Positions 6,563 to 15,654 are shown, counted from the first letter of the stretch. The stretch is 43,477 nucleotides of DNA from Pseudolabrys sp. (GCA_017849615.1 JAFIGS010000025.1:1-43477), one strand, 5' to 3'. Notes: generated by a model from the sequence alone, not told the origin. Made by a program: numbers and translations.

Positions 6563-7489
6563 TCAGAAGCTAATTTTGCCCGTGCGAACGGCGCGCGACC
6601 ACGACATATCCCAATTGGGAGTCGTGACCCATGTTTCACCGTTCTTTTGATGGACGCGCACCTTCGGGCCGAAACCGGCGGTCAAAGCCCGGAGTTTGTC
6701 AGGCTTCTCCGGTAACCTCTCTAGGCGGCGCACGGCCTGGGCTCCAAGGTTTCTCAGCGCGCTATCGTCGTTCATAAAGACGGCGCGGCGGGCCTCTCTA
6801 AGCTCGCCATCGCTTAGCATCTCATTGAGCAAATCGACGGATGCGCCTGTCTCTTTCAGAACCGCATTGGCTTGCGCCTCAAAGCCCGCGATCACTGCAT
6901 TGACCTGAGTATGCGAGACGCCCGGCGGTAGTTCTGTTGGCACCTCGCCGGAAACAATGGTGTCATCAATCGCCGCGTTAGCGGCTTCTGCCCCTACAAC
7001 GCTGTTGATCGTTTCCAGCGCCGCGGTCGCGGCCTCCATCGTGGCTTTTTCAGCTTCCGAAACGTCAAGTTGCCCGGCGTCGGTTTCGGAAGCGGCGTTG
7101 GTTTCGGCCGGGCCTTCGGAGTCTTGAGCATGTTCATCGGCTCTTACGGTCTGGGGGGCCTTGGCAGTTTCGGTAGAGCGTTGCCCTACACCGTCAAGCG
7201 ACTCGCCATGCTCGACTATCAGGCTCTCAAGACCGGCGGCCTTCACCGAAGCGAGCGGTGTTACGTCTCCAGAGGCAAGGCGCACGTAGCCTTCGGGGAC
7301 GCGCGACACTGTGGCCGCCCGCATGACTGGACGTGCGGACGACTCCATGCGGCCGTCGCGGAAACTAACGGAATGTACCGTGCCACGAACAAAGGCCGAA
7401 GGTTCATGCCGATCAATCGGGGCAGTTGCGGGAACGGCTAGAGCCTGTGCCCGCCGATCTTCATCTGTAACGACATAGCGATTTGCCAT
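6563..7489 (-). CDS. Hypothetical protein with acidic low-complexity middle
   Basis: A 308-residue protein from the ATG at 7489, which has AGGA about 10 bases upstream; an in-frame TTG 54 bases earlier is less likely. The N-terminal 90 residues contain small beta-like stretches. Residues about 100-145 are rich in Glu, Ala, Thr and Asp. A helical Ala-rich section follows, and the C-terminus is basic with several Trp (TWVTTPNWDMSWSRAV). There is no membrane segment or signal peptide. It is the first gene of a three-gene leftward set, about 145-200 bp downstream of repeats C and D. A phage structural or DNA-associated role is imaginable, but I recognise no family. Confidence 0.6.
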   Translation of the reverse strand: MANRYVVTDEDRRAQALAVPATAPIDRHEPSAFVRGTVHSVSFRDGRMESSARPVMRAATVSRVPEGYVRLASGDVTPLASVKAAGLESLIVEHGESLDGVGQRSTETAKAPQTVRADEHAQDSEGPAETNAASETDAGQLDVSEAEKATMEAATAALETINSVVGAEAANAAIDDTIVSGEVPTELPPGVSHTQVNAVIAGFEAQANAVLKETGASVDLLNEMLSDGELREARRAVFMNDDSALRNLGAQAVRRLERLPEKPDKLRALTAGFGPKVRVHQKNGETWVTTPNWDMSWSRAVRTGKISF

Positions 7490-7633
7490 GTGAATTGGTC
7501 CTATCGGTTGTTGAAGTTGCCGCCACTCTGGGGCGGGCGACAATCAACAGGTAACCGATGGAAAATCCTGTGACGCGGCCCGGCCCCAAAGCGCGGACGG
7601 ATTGCCAAAGGGCCGCTGAACGCGGACCACTTT

Positions 7634-7692
7634 TAAGCGATTGTTGCCCCTAATTCGGGGACCTCGTATAAGCGATTGTGGTCCCTAATTCG
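7634..7692. repeat. Paired element-specific repeats C and D
   Basis: Repeat C is TAAGCGATTGTTGCCCCTAA plus TTCG (7634-7657). Repeat D is TAAGCGATTGTGGTCCCTAA plus TTCG (7669-7692). Their start-to-start distance is 35 bp. The same two variants, in the same order and orientation, occur at 5220-5244 and 5404-5429. The pair sits 8 bp beyond the integrase stop and upstream of the leftward three-gene set. Confidence 0.75.
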
Positions 7693-7700
7693 CGCTGTGC

Positions 7701-9074
7701 TCACAGTCGGGGAAGCTTCACGGCTTCTACGCAGCGCCGCATACGCTCGCGAAGGTCGGCTTGCGAGTAGACGCCAAGCGTTACGCCCCCGCGCTCGTGA
7801 CCGACAATCGCCGCGATTAGATCACGCGGGTGGCCCGCCTCATCGGCCTTGGTGATGAACCAGCGGCGGAACGAATGGAAATTCACCTTTGACCGGCGAG
7901 AACCCTCTCTCCGGTCGTCTACGCCTACACGGCGGCGGTAGGTGGCGAAACGCTTCGAGACGGCCATCGTCCTGTTGCCGTCCCATCCGGAGCCCCGGAA
8001 GGACTTAAACAGATAATCCTTCGCGTCCCTTCCCGCCGTGCGGGTCTTAATGAGCCGACGAAGAACGGAATGGATTGGGATCACGCGGACGGCCGCGCCG
8101 GTCTTGCCCGCCCCGATCGTGAACATGTTGTCTTGGCAATCCTGTATCCGCAATTGGCCGATTTCTTCCAGCCGCATTCCCGTTAGCGCAGCGATCCTCA
8201 TCAGGTCTGCCAAATCGCTATCGGCACTGCCGGTAAGCAGCTTCCGCATTTCGTCATCAGTGAACGGCCTCTCGCGCCCCTCCGGGCCGCTCTGAGACAC
8301 CCTATGGGCTTGCACTTTCTTGAGGGACTTCCGGACCCAGGGATTGCGAAACTCCCCGAAACTCTTGGCCAACCACTCCCAGTATTGTCGTAGGGCTGAC
8401 AGTTTCTTGTTGGCGGTATTGCGGTGAACGCCCCGCGCTACTAGCGCCTCATCCCGAAAGTCTGCCGCCGTGCGGTCGTCGATACGCTCGATAAAGTCCG
8501 GACGGCCGGTTTCTTTGAGCCATCCGCAAAGGTGCTCAATCGCCGAACGTGCGTCGGCTTTAGTTCGGTCGGTGTATGTGGTCGTTCCTAGCCACCGCTC
8601 CACATAGGTTCGGATTGGGGTTGCTTTGCCGATCGCAAGATCGAAGAAAGCGCGGGCATCATCTTTGGCCACGCCACCATCCTCGCCACTCGTGTGGCTG
8701 ATCTGTTCGGCGCGCTCGATGATCCTATCTAGAGCAATCTCGCGCTCGTCATGGTCACCGACACCCTTGAGGTAGTCGCGCCAGTGCTCAGCCTCTGTTC
8801 GGAACGGGCTTGCCTCGACGGCCTCGCCGTCAATCGTCCGGCCAATCTCCGCCTTCAAGTCGCGGATCACCGACCACCGCGCGGCCCGCGCCTCCTCGAT
8901 ATTGGCGGTTGCCAATGAGCGGACCAACGCCTTGCGACCACCGAACTTGCCCCGGAGCGGGCGCGGCACGGAGATGCTCACGTACCAAGTGGTCCCGTCG
9001 CCGCGCGGCTGTGTGAGATAGCTGTAGTCCCCTTGGCCAATCCTGCGGATCGACTTGCCGTTTTGCCTTGCCAT
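7701..9074 (-). CDS. Tyrosine-type site-specific integrase
   Basis: A 457-residue phage-type integrase. The N-terminus has an arm/SAM-like region (WYVSISVPRPLRGKFGG and onward), a core-binding region lies near 150-250, and the catalytic domain covers about 270-445. Catalytic residues are visible: Arg301 (TGMRLEEI), Lys324, His400 and Arg403 (HSFRRWF), His426 (VGHERGG) and the nucleophile Tyr436 (GVYSQ). All are present, so it should be active. It lies at the right end of the element reading inward. Its start codon is immediately beside the TGACCCTAACG repeats, so binding there could also repress its own promoter. It would recombine the 20-bp tRNA-Gln repeat. Confidence 0.95.
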   Translation of the reverse strand: MARQNGKSIRRIGQGDYSYLTQPRGDGTTWYVSISVPRPLRGKFGGRKALVRSLATANIEEARAARWSVIRDLKAEIGRTIDGEAVEASPFRTEAEHWRDYLKGVGDHDEREIALDRIIERAEQISHTSGEDGGVAKDDARAFFDLAIGKATPIRTYVERWLGTTTYTDRTKADARSAIEHLCGWLKETGRPDFIERIDDRTAADFRDEALVARGVHRNTANKKLSALRQYWEWLAKSFGEFRNPWVRKSLKKVQAHRVSQSGPEGRERPFTDDEMRKLLTGSADSDLADLMRIAALTGMRLEEIGQLRIQDCQDNMFTIGAGKTGAAVRVIPIHSVLRRLIKTRTAGRDAKDYLFKSFRGSGWDGNRTMAVSKRFATYRRRVGVDDRREGSRRSKVNFHSFRRWFITKADEAGHPRDLIAAIVGHERGGVTLGVYSQADLRERMRRCVEAVKLPRL

Positions 9075-9081
9075 AGCCCCC

Positions 9082-9115
9082 TGACCCTAACGCTTTGACC
9101 CTAACGCCTAACGCG
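9082..9115 (+). repeat. Probable right arm-type integrase binding sites
   Basis: TGACCCTAACG occurs at 9082-9092 and 9096-9106, followed by CCTAACGCG (9107-9115). Same sequence and orientation as the left set (1898-1932), about 54 bp from the right core repeat and only 7 bp upstream of the integrase start. Confidence 0.6.
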
Positions 9116-9168
9116 AAAAGAGAGCCAATATCAAGCATTTCAGAGGGTTACATCTCGAAGTCGTAGTG

Positions 9169-9188
9169 TCCTAGTTCCCCAGCCAGCT
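9169..9188 (+). repeat. attR: core attachment repeat
   Basis: This is the right copy of the 20-bp direct repeat TCCTAGTTCCCCAGCCAGCT. The rest of a tRNA is absent here, as expected at the distal junction. Sequence after 9188 should be the original chromosomal flank of tRNA-Gln. Confidence 0.88.
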
Positions 9189-9325
9189 CTTCGCCGACTG
9201 CGACACGCGCTCTCGAAGTTCCCGCGCATCCGCATCGATATCGTTCCGCAGCGAAGTCATTTTGCATTGTGGGAATTTTCGGTTGCGACATGCTGCTGCC
9301 TTTGTTTGGTAGTCTTTAGGACGAG

Positions 9326-11338
9326 TTGCGTGGGGTGCGGGTGTTGCGAAGTGCCGAGTGGCGCGATGTCAGGCGAATTGCCATAGGTTGCTGCCTTAGC
9401 GCGGCCCTCATCGGGCCGAGCCCCGCAAGCGCGTTCGATTTCTTCGGCCTTTTTGGCGACAAGCCGCCGGCCGTCTCGCAGCAGGCGCTGCCCTATCTTC
9501 TCGCGGTCCAGAGTGATGGAAGTTCCAAGTCACTGGACAAGGGACTGAAGGAATCGCTCGAGCAGGCCTCGACGCTCTATCGCACCCGGCAGGATCCGCC
9601 GCCCGATGGCGAGACTTTGGTGCGCCGCGCCGAAGGCGATCTCGCGCCGCTCATCGATACATTGTGGGGCGCCGGATATTACGACGCCGCGCTGCGCATT
9701 GAGGTCGCAGGCCAGCCGCTCAGACTCGGCCGCACCACGCCGCCCAGCGCCGCGCGCGCGGCGGAAAGCTTCCGCGCCCGCGAGGCGGTGCCGGTCAATG
9801 TCATCGTCGAGCCGGGCCCGCTGTTCACGATGCGCAACGTCAGCGTCATCGACGCCCGCACGCGCCGGCCGTTCTCGGATCAAATGCTGCCGCCGAGGAT
9901 CGTCAGGCTGAGGTCCGGCGATCCGGCGCGCGCCGCCGATATCCGCGCCGCGCAGGCCGCCCTCATCGATCATTTCCGCGGCCTGTCCTATCCGCTGGTC
10001 AAGGTCGCCAAGGTTCGCCCTGTCGTCCTGCACCGCGACGACGTGATGGATGTCGAGATCGCCATCGACACCGGCCCGCGCGCGCCCTTCGGCCCGGTGA
10101 CCGTTTCGGGCGAATCGAACGTCGATCCGAAAGTCGTGCGCTCGATGATCTATATCGAACCCGGCGATCCCTACTCGCCCGCTGCCCTCGCCGCCTCGCG
10201 CAAGTCCGTGCTCAAGCTGCCCGCCATCGGTTCGGTGCGCATGCGCGAGCCGAGCCGGCTCGACACCAACGGCCAGTTGCCGATCGATGCCGAGGTGACG
10301 GACAGGAAGCCGCAGGTCGTCGGCCTGTCCGCCCGCTATTCGACGCTCGACGGCCCCGCGACGCGCGCCTACTGGCAGCACCGCAATTTGTTCGGCGGTG
10401 CCGAAAGTCTGCGGCTCGAGGGCGATCTGTTCGTGCCGCCGCGCACCAACTCGCGGGCCATCGACAACCTCAAGAGCTTCGAGTTCGCCGATCTCGGCGG
10501 CCGCTTCCGCGCCAGCTTCGTCAAGCCAGGCCTCTACGGCACGCGCAACGACCTTCTGCTCGACGGCATGATCGAGCGCGACAACACCGGCGGCGACATT
10601 TACGGCGGTTACAGCAGCAAGCGCGTCATGGGCTCGGCGGCGATCCGCCATCGCTTCACCGATACCTTCTCGGCGCAGTTCGGCGTCACCGGCGAGCGCG
10701 GCACCACCAGCGACTCGCTCGGCACCGTGGACTACCGCCTGTTCGGCGTGCAGGCCGCCGTCACTTATGACTCAACCGACCGCCCGCTCGATCCGACCAA
10801 GGGGACTCGCGCAACGGGCTCCGTCACCGCCTATCCCGAATTCCTCGGCTCGTCGGTGGGCATCGTCGAAAGCCGCGCGCAGGCCTCGACCTATTACGCG
10901 CTCGACGACGACGCGCGCTACATCCTCGCCGGCCGTATCGGCCTCGGCTCGGTCGCCGGCTCATCGCTCGCCGACATTCCCTCGACGCATCGCTTCTACG
11001 CCGGCGGCGGCGGTTCGGTGCGCGGCTATCGTTTCCGCAGCCTGAGCCCGCTCGGCCCGACCGGCGAAGTGATCGGCGGGCGCAGCCTGGTCGAGGCCTC
11101 GGTCGAAGCGCGCGTCAAGATCACCGACACGATCGGCCTGGTGCCGTTTTTCGACGCCGGCGGCGCGTTCGAGCCGGCCTATCCGGATTTCAGCCAGCCG
11201 CTGCGCTACTCGGCAGGCCTCGGTCTTCGCTATTACACCGCGGTCGGCCCGATCCGCGTCGATGTCGCCCTCCCTCTCAACCGCCGCCCCGGCGACAACC
11301 GCTGGGCCCTCTATGTCGGCATCGGACAGGCGTTCTGA
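9326..11338 (+). CDS. tamA: Outer-membrane translocation module component TamA (Omp85 family)
   Basis: A 670-residue protein of the BamA/Omp85 superfamily. It begins at TTG (9326) with AGGA five bases upstream and has a signal peptide ending near PASA before FDFFGLFG. Residues about 60-330 form POTRA repeats (for example the PFGPVTVSG segment). Residues about 335-670 form the 16-strand barrel, with the family's GGxxSVRGYR-type motif (GGGGSVRGYRFRS) and a final strand ending in Phe (GIGQAF), the outer-membrane insertion signature. With TamB it helps insert outer-membrane proteins or move lipids across the envelope. tamB starts one base after its stop, so they are one operon. Confidence 0.93.
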   Translation: MRGVRVLRSAEWRDVRRIAIGCCLSAALIGPSPASAFDFFGLFGDKPPAVSQQALPYLLAVQSDGSSKSLDKGLKESLEQASTLYRTRQDPPPDGETLVRRAEGDLAPLIDTLWGAGYYDAALRIEVAGQPLRLGRTTPPSAARAAESFRAREAVPVNVIVEPGPLFTMRNVSVIDARTRRPFSDQMLPPRIVRLRSGDPARAADIRAAQAALIDHFRGLSYPLVKVAKVRPVVLHRDDVMDVEIAIDTGPRAPFGPVTVSGESNVDPKVVRSMIYIEPGDPYSPAALAASRKSVLKLPAIGSVRMREPSRLDTNGQLPIDAEVTDRKPQVVGLSARYSTLDGPATRAYWQHRNLFGGAESLRLEGDLFVPPRTNSRAIDNLKSFEFADLGGRFRASFVKPGLYGTRNDLLLDGMIERDNTGGDIYGGYSSKRVMGSAAIRHRFTDTFSAQFGVTGERGTTSDSLGTVDYRLFGVQAAVTYDSTDRPLDPTKGTRATGSVTAYPEFLGSSVGIVESRAQASTYYALDDDARYILAGRIGLGSVAGSSLADIPSTHRFYAGGGGSVRGYRFRSLSPLGPTGEVIGGRSLVEASVEARVKITDTIGLVPFFDAGGAFEPAYPDFSQPLRYSAGLGLRYYTAVGPIRVDVALPLNRRPGDNRWALYVGIGQAF

Positions 11339-11339
11339 C

Positions 11340-14300
11340 ATGCGGATAAAGCGCGCATCAATCGGGATCGGCTTAGGCGTCTGTCTGCTGACGGCCGGCG
11401 CGCTCGTGCTGTCAATGCTCCCCGGGCGCACCGCAGACGACGACAAGGGCATCCTGTCCGGCTTCCTGTCGCGCGCGCTGTCGACGCCGCAATCGCGCGT
11501 CTCGATCGGCCTGGTGCAAGGCGCGCTGCTGTCCGACTCCACCATCAGCGACATCAAGATCGCCGACCGCGACGGCGTCTGGCTCGAGATCGACCGCGTG
11601 CGGTTCAACTGGACACGCTCGGCCCTGCTGTTCCGCAAATTGCAGATCGACAAGCTCGAGATCGGCACCGTGCGTTATCTGCGCCCCGCTCTGCCGAACG
11701 AGCAGCCGGAAGCCGTGTCGAAGGAGCCGCTGCTGCCCGAGCTGCCGCTCAAGGTCGAGATCAAGGATTTCGGCCTCAAGGAGCTGGCGCTTGGGGCGCC
11801 GGTGCTCGGCACCGCCGCGAGCGTGTCGGCAACCGGGGCCGCCACGCTCGGCAATCCGGCCGAAGGCCTCAATTTGCGCTTCGACGCGCGGCGTCTCGAT
11901 GCCGCGGGCGCGCTGGCCGCCCGTGTCGAACTGGTGCCGGACACCCAGCGGCTGTCGCTGAACCTGTCGGTCGACGAGCCGGCGAACGGCATCGCCGCGC
12001 ACGCGCTGAACATTCCGGGCCGCCCTCCGGTCAAGCTGACTTTCGAAGGCAACGGCACGCTGGATTCATTCAATGCGCAACTCGCCTTCACCGCCGGCGA
12101 CGACATCGGCGCCAATGGCACGGCGCAGATCCGCCGTATCGACAAGGAGCGCCGGCTCACTGTCGATATGGCCTCGCGCATCGAAGGCCTGTTGCCGTCG
12201 CTCGCGGCGCCGGTGTTCGCCGGCACGACGCGGCTCAACGGCAGTATCGGTTTTGCCGATCGCGGCGCTATCACGATTTCACCCCTGACTGTCGCTTCGC
12301 GGACGGCGCGCCTCGATATCAATGGCGGGCTTACGGCCGATCAGATCGCCGACGTCGCCATCACCGTGCGCTCTCTGCCGAACGCTGGTGACAAGACCGC
12401 CGCCGGCGGCGCCGAGATCGGCCGGCTGGCTTTCGACGGCACCATCAAGGGCCCGCTGATGGGGCCGACGGTCGATGCTACTCTCGACGCCCACGACATC
12501 GCCACGCCGCAGGGCCGCGCCAGGACCGTCACCGCCACGCTCAATGCCGCGCCGACCGGGGATGTCACCAATCAGGCGACGCGCATCGGCTTCAGCGCCG
12601 ACGCCCAGGCCGCAGGTCTCGCCCCGCGCGATCCGGCGCTCGCCCGCGCGCTCGGCGATACGTTGTCGCTGACCGTGCGCGGCAACTGGCAGGATGGCGT
12701 CGCCGATATTGCGACCGCGCGGCTGCAGACGCCGACGGCGCAGGCCAGTTTCAATGGCCGCGCCGGCAACCTGGAAGTTCGGGGCCGCCTCGCCGCCGAA
12801 GCACCCGACCTTGCGCGCTTTGCCTCGCTTGCCGGCACCTCGCTGCGCGGCGCGTTCAAGTTCAATGCCGATGTCAGCGGCGTTCCCAAGGATGACCGCT
12901 ACGAAGCGATTATCGACGGTAATGTCGCGCGTTTCGGCAGCGGCATCGCCGCCATCGACGGACTGACCGGCGATCGCGTCACGCTCAAGGGCAAGGTGCT
13001 GAAACTGCCGGCCGGCGGCTACGGCTTCGGCGACCTCAATCTCACCGGCGCGCACGCCACCGCGCGGCTCGACGGCCAGGCCACCGTGACCGCGGCGAAT
13101 ATCGACGCGCGCGCTGTCATCTCCGAGCTGCGTCATGCCGATAATCGCCTGAGCGGCCGCGCCGAACTCGCCGGCAAGATCACCGGCACCGTCGAGCGGC
13201 CCGACGCCAATGTCACCATGACGCTGATGGATGTCCGCGCGCTGGGACGCCCTATCTCGCGCCTCGCCGTCGGCCTGAATGCCACCGACCTCACCGGCTT
13301 GATCGACACGCGCGCCACACTGTCGGGCAGCGTCGACAACAAGCCCGCCGAAGGCGCGCTGCATTTCGCCAAGCAGCAGAACGGCGCCTGGCTGCTCAAC
13401 GATGTCGATCTGCGCATCGGCTCCGTCACCGCGAAAGGCGGCGTCACCCTCACCGCCGAACAACTGGCCAGCGGCCGCTTGAGCATCGATGCCGGCAATC
13501 TCGACGACCTGTCGCCGCTGGCTTTGATCAGACTCGCCGGGCAGTTGCGCGCCGACGCAATGCTCAATGCCGCCAATGGCGGCCAGGACATCGCCCTGGT
13601 GGCCACGGCCCGCGGCGTGAAGGCCGGCACAATCTCGCTCGGACAGCTCGATGCCGATCTGCGCGCCACCGATATCTATCGCAAGCCGGTGATCGACGGC
13701 CGCATTGTCATCGACCGCGCCGCCATTGGCGGCGAAGACATCACGCAGGTGCGCCTCACCGCCACCGGCGCATCGGCCGCCAGCGATATCGCCCTCACCG
13801 CGCAGGCGCGCGGCTTTGCTCTCGACGCCCGCGGCCGCCTGCTCGCCGCCGATAATATCAGTCTTGAACTGTCGCGCCTCACCGCCACCCGCGACAAGCG
13901 CCGGATCGCGCTGACCCAGCCGGCAACCCTGACCTTGCGCGACAATGGCGTCGACATTCGCGCCCTGATGTTGTCGCTCGATCGTGGCCGGCTCAGCGTC
14001 GACGGACGCGCCGGCGACACTTACGACCTGACGATCAAGGCGCAGGCGGTGCCGCTCTCGATCGCCGATGTGGTCGTGCCGAAGCTCGGCCTGTCCGGCA
14101 CGCTCGATGCCGAAGCCCGCGTCACAGGCACCAAAGCCGCCCCGGCCGGGCAATGGTCGCTGCGCCTCGACAATCTCGTCGCGCCGCAAACGCGCGATGC
14201 CGGCCTGCCGCCCGTCGACGTGCGGGCCAAGGGTCAACTGGCCGACGGCAGAACGAGCGTCGATGGCACAATCGGCGCCAAGGGCGCCGGCATCATCCGC

Positions 14301-15638
14301 GTTAGCGGCACGGTGCCGCTCGCCGGCGACGGCCTCGCCGTTGCCGTCACCGGCAATGTCAACTTCGGCATTGCCGACCGCTTTCTGGCGCAGAGCGGCC
14401 GCCGCGTCACCGGCGCGGCCGCCATCGACTTCAAGGTTGGCGGCAGCCTGCAGCAGCCGCGCATCGACGGCAGCGCCACCGTCAACGGCGCGGGCTACAC
14501 CGACCCTCTTATCGGCATCCGCTACACCAACATCGCGGCGCGGATTGTCGCCCGGGGCGACGACATTCGCATCGAGCGCTTCTCGGCGCAGACGCCGAAC
14601 GGCGGCGCCGTCACCGCGCAAGGCTCGGTCAGCATCGATCCGAAGGCCGGTTTCCCCGGCGATGTCAGGATTTCGGCGCGGCGCGCCAGGCTGATCGAGA
14701 ACGACATCTACAGCCTGGTCGCCAACGTCGCGGTGTCGCTGTCGGGGCCGCTGGCGCGCGACCCGACCATCGCCGGCACTATCGACGTCGTATCGCTCGA
14801 TGTCACCGTGCCGGAGCGGCTGCCATCGAACCTCAGCCCGATCCCGGGCACGGTGCATGTCGGCGCGCCGCCGCAAGCGGCCGCCCGGCTCGCCGCCGCG
14901 GCACGCGAACGCGCCCGCGCCGGCCGCGCACCGCCCTTCAACGCCACGCTCGATCTCACCATCACCGCGCCGAGCCGTGTCTTCGTGCGCGGCCGCGGCA
15001 TCGACGCCGAACTCGGCGGCGATCTGAGATTGCGCGGGCGGCTGTCCGATCCGCAGACCATCGGCGCTTTCGAACTGCGGCGCGGCCGGATGTCGATTGC
15101 CGGCACCCGGCTCGATTTTACCGAAGGCCATGTCGTCTTCACCGGCGATCTGACGCCCGATCTCGATTTCAAGGCGCAGACGCAGGCCGGCGAAGTCACC
15201 GCCATCATCGCGGTCAGCGGCGCGGCCCGCGAGCCGCAGTTCAACTTCACCTCGCAGCCCGATCTGCCGCAGGACGAAGTGCTCTCCCGCATCCTGTTCT
15301 CGAAGGCGAGCGGCGGTCTCTCCGCCATTCAGGCGCTGCAACTGGCGCAGGTCGCGGCGCAGTTCTCCGGCGGCGGCGGGCCCGACGTGTTCGAGAGCGT
15401 GCGCAAATCACTCGGCGTCGACAGTCTCGATGTCTCGGTCGGCAGCAGCGGCAACCCTACCGTCGGCATCTCCCGGTCGATCAACCGCCGTCTCAGCGTC
15501 GGCGTCAAAACCGGCACCGAGGCCAATGACAGCGGCGTCACCGTCGATTTCGACGTCACGCGCAACATCCGCCTCAAGGGCGAGGCCGACGCCAATGGCG
15601 GCGGCGCCATCGGCGCCGGCGTGGAGTGGGAATACTGA
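11340..15638 (+). CDS. tamB: Translocation and assembly module protein TamB
   Basis: A 1,432-residue envelope-spanning protein. I chose ATG 11340, one base after the tamA stop, because it gives a proper N-terminal signal anchor (residues about 8-27); an earlier in-frame start would only overlap tamA. The body is a long series of amphipathic beta segments, as in AsmA/TamB bridge proteins. The C-terminal roughly 380 residues are the TamB (DUF490) domain, including LPQDEVLSRILFSKASGGLS and ending in GVEWEY. It forms a hydrophobic groove from inner membrane to TamA in the outer membrane. Linkage and length fit the family well. Confidence 0.93.
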   Translation: MRIKRASIGIGLGVCLLTAGALVLSMLPGRTADDDKGILSGFLSRALSTPQSRVSIGLVQGALLSDSTISDIKIADRDGVWLEIDRVRFNWTRSALLFRKLQIDKLEIGTVRYLRPALPNEQPEAVSKEPLLPELPLKVEIKDFGLKELALGAPVLGTAASVSATGAATLGNPAEGLNLRFDARRLDAAGALAARVELVPDTQRLSLNLSVDEPANGIAAHALNIPGRPPVKLTFEGNGTLDSFNAQLAFTAGDDIGANGTAQIRRIDKERRLTVDMASRIEGLLPSLAAPVFAGTTRLNGSIGFADRGAITISPLTVASRTARLDINGGLTADQIADVAITVRSLPNAGDKTAAGGAEIGRLAFDGTIKGPLMGPTVDATLDAHDIATPQGRARTVTATLNAAPTGDVTNQATRIGFSADAQAAGLAPRDPALARALGDTLSLTVRGNWQDGVADIATARLQTPTAQASFNGRAGNLEVRGRLAAEAPDLARFASLAGTSLRGAFKFNADVSGVPKDDRYEAIIDGNVARFGSGIAAIDGLTGDRVTLKGKVLKLPAGGYGFGDLNLTGAHATARLDGQATVTAANIDARAVISELRHADNRLSGRAELAGKITGTVERPDANVTMTLMDVRALGRPISRLAVGLNATDLTGLIDTRATLSGSVDNKPAEGALHFAKQQNGAWLLNDVDLRIGSVTAKGGVTLTAEQLASGRLSIDAGNLDDLSPLALIRLAGQLRADAMLNAANGGQDIALVATARGVKAGTISLGQLDADLRATDIYRKPVIDGRIVIDRAAIGGEDITQVRLTATGASAASDIALTAQARGFALDARGRLLAADNISLELSRLTATRDKRRIALTQPATLTLRDNGVDIRALMLSLDRGRLSVDGRAGDTYDLTIKAQAVPLSIADVVVPKLGLSGTLDAEARVTGTKAAPAGQWSLRLDNLVAPQTRDAGLPPVDVRAKGQLADGRTSVDGTIGAKGAGIIRVSGTVPLAGDGLAVAVTGNVNFGIADRFLAQSGRRVTGAAAIDFKVGGSLQQPRIDGSATVNGAGYTDPLIGIRYTNIAARIVARGDDIRIERFSAQTPNGGAVTAQGSVSIDPKAGFPGDVRISARRARLIENDIYSLVANVAVSLSGPLARDPTIAGTIDVVSLDVTVPERLPSNLSPIPGTVHVGAPPQAAARLAAAARERARAGRAPPFNATLDLTITAPSRVFVRGRGIDAELGGDLRLRGRLSDPQTIGAFELRRGRMSIAGTRLDFTEGHVVFTGDLTPDLDFKAQTQAGEVTAIIAVSGAAREPQFNFTSQPDLPQDEVLSRILFSKASGGLSAIQALQLAQVAAQFSGGGGPDVFESVRKSLGVDSLDVSVGSSGNPTVGISRSINRRLSVGVKTGTEANDSGVTVDFDVTRNIRLKGEADANGGGAIGAGVEWEY

Positions 15639-15654
15639 GCCCGGAATACGAAAA

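Larger units (their letters stand above)
1820..9188. mobile_element. Integrated genetic element in the 3' end of tRNA-Gln
   Basis: The 20-bp sequence TCCTAGTTCCCCAGCCAGCT, which includes the tRNA 3' end, occurs at 1820-1839 and again at 9169-9188. The unit is 7,349 bp. The right end holds a tyrosine integrase reading inward. The contents (integrase, resolvase, HNH-like protein, GNAT-like protein, small membrane proteins, unknowns) are accessory in type, while genes on either side are ordinary chromosomal genes. No packaging, structural, conjugation or replication gene is recognisable. It is therefore a small integrative element, perhaps a phage satellite or remnant; autonomy cannot be judged. 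Confidence 0.88.

Noticed and set aside
5198-7692. Possible CRISPR array from spaced repeats
   Set aside because: There are only four copies with irregular spacing (from 35 bp to about 2.2 kb) and no cas genes; they behave as paired regulatory-type repeats.
12279-15341. 1,020-codon open frame on the minus strand
   Set aside because: It is wholly antisense to tamB, whose protein has clear family features. Its product is a low-complexity Arg/Gly/Ala-rich string typical of high-GC shadow frames, with no ribosome-binding site or domain.
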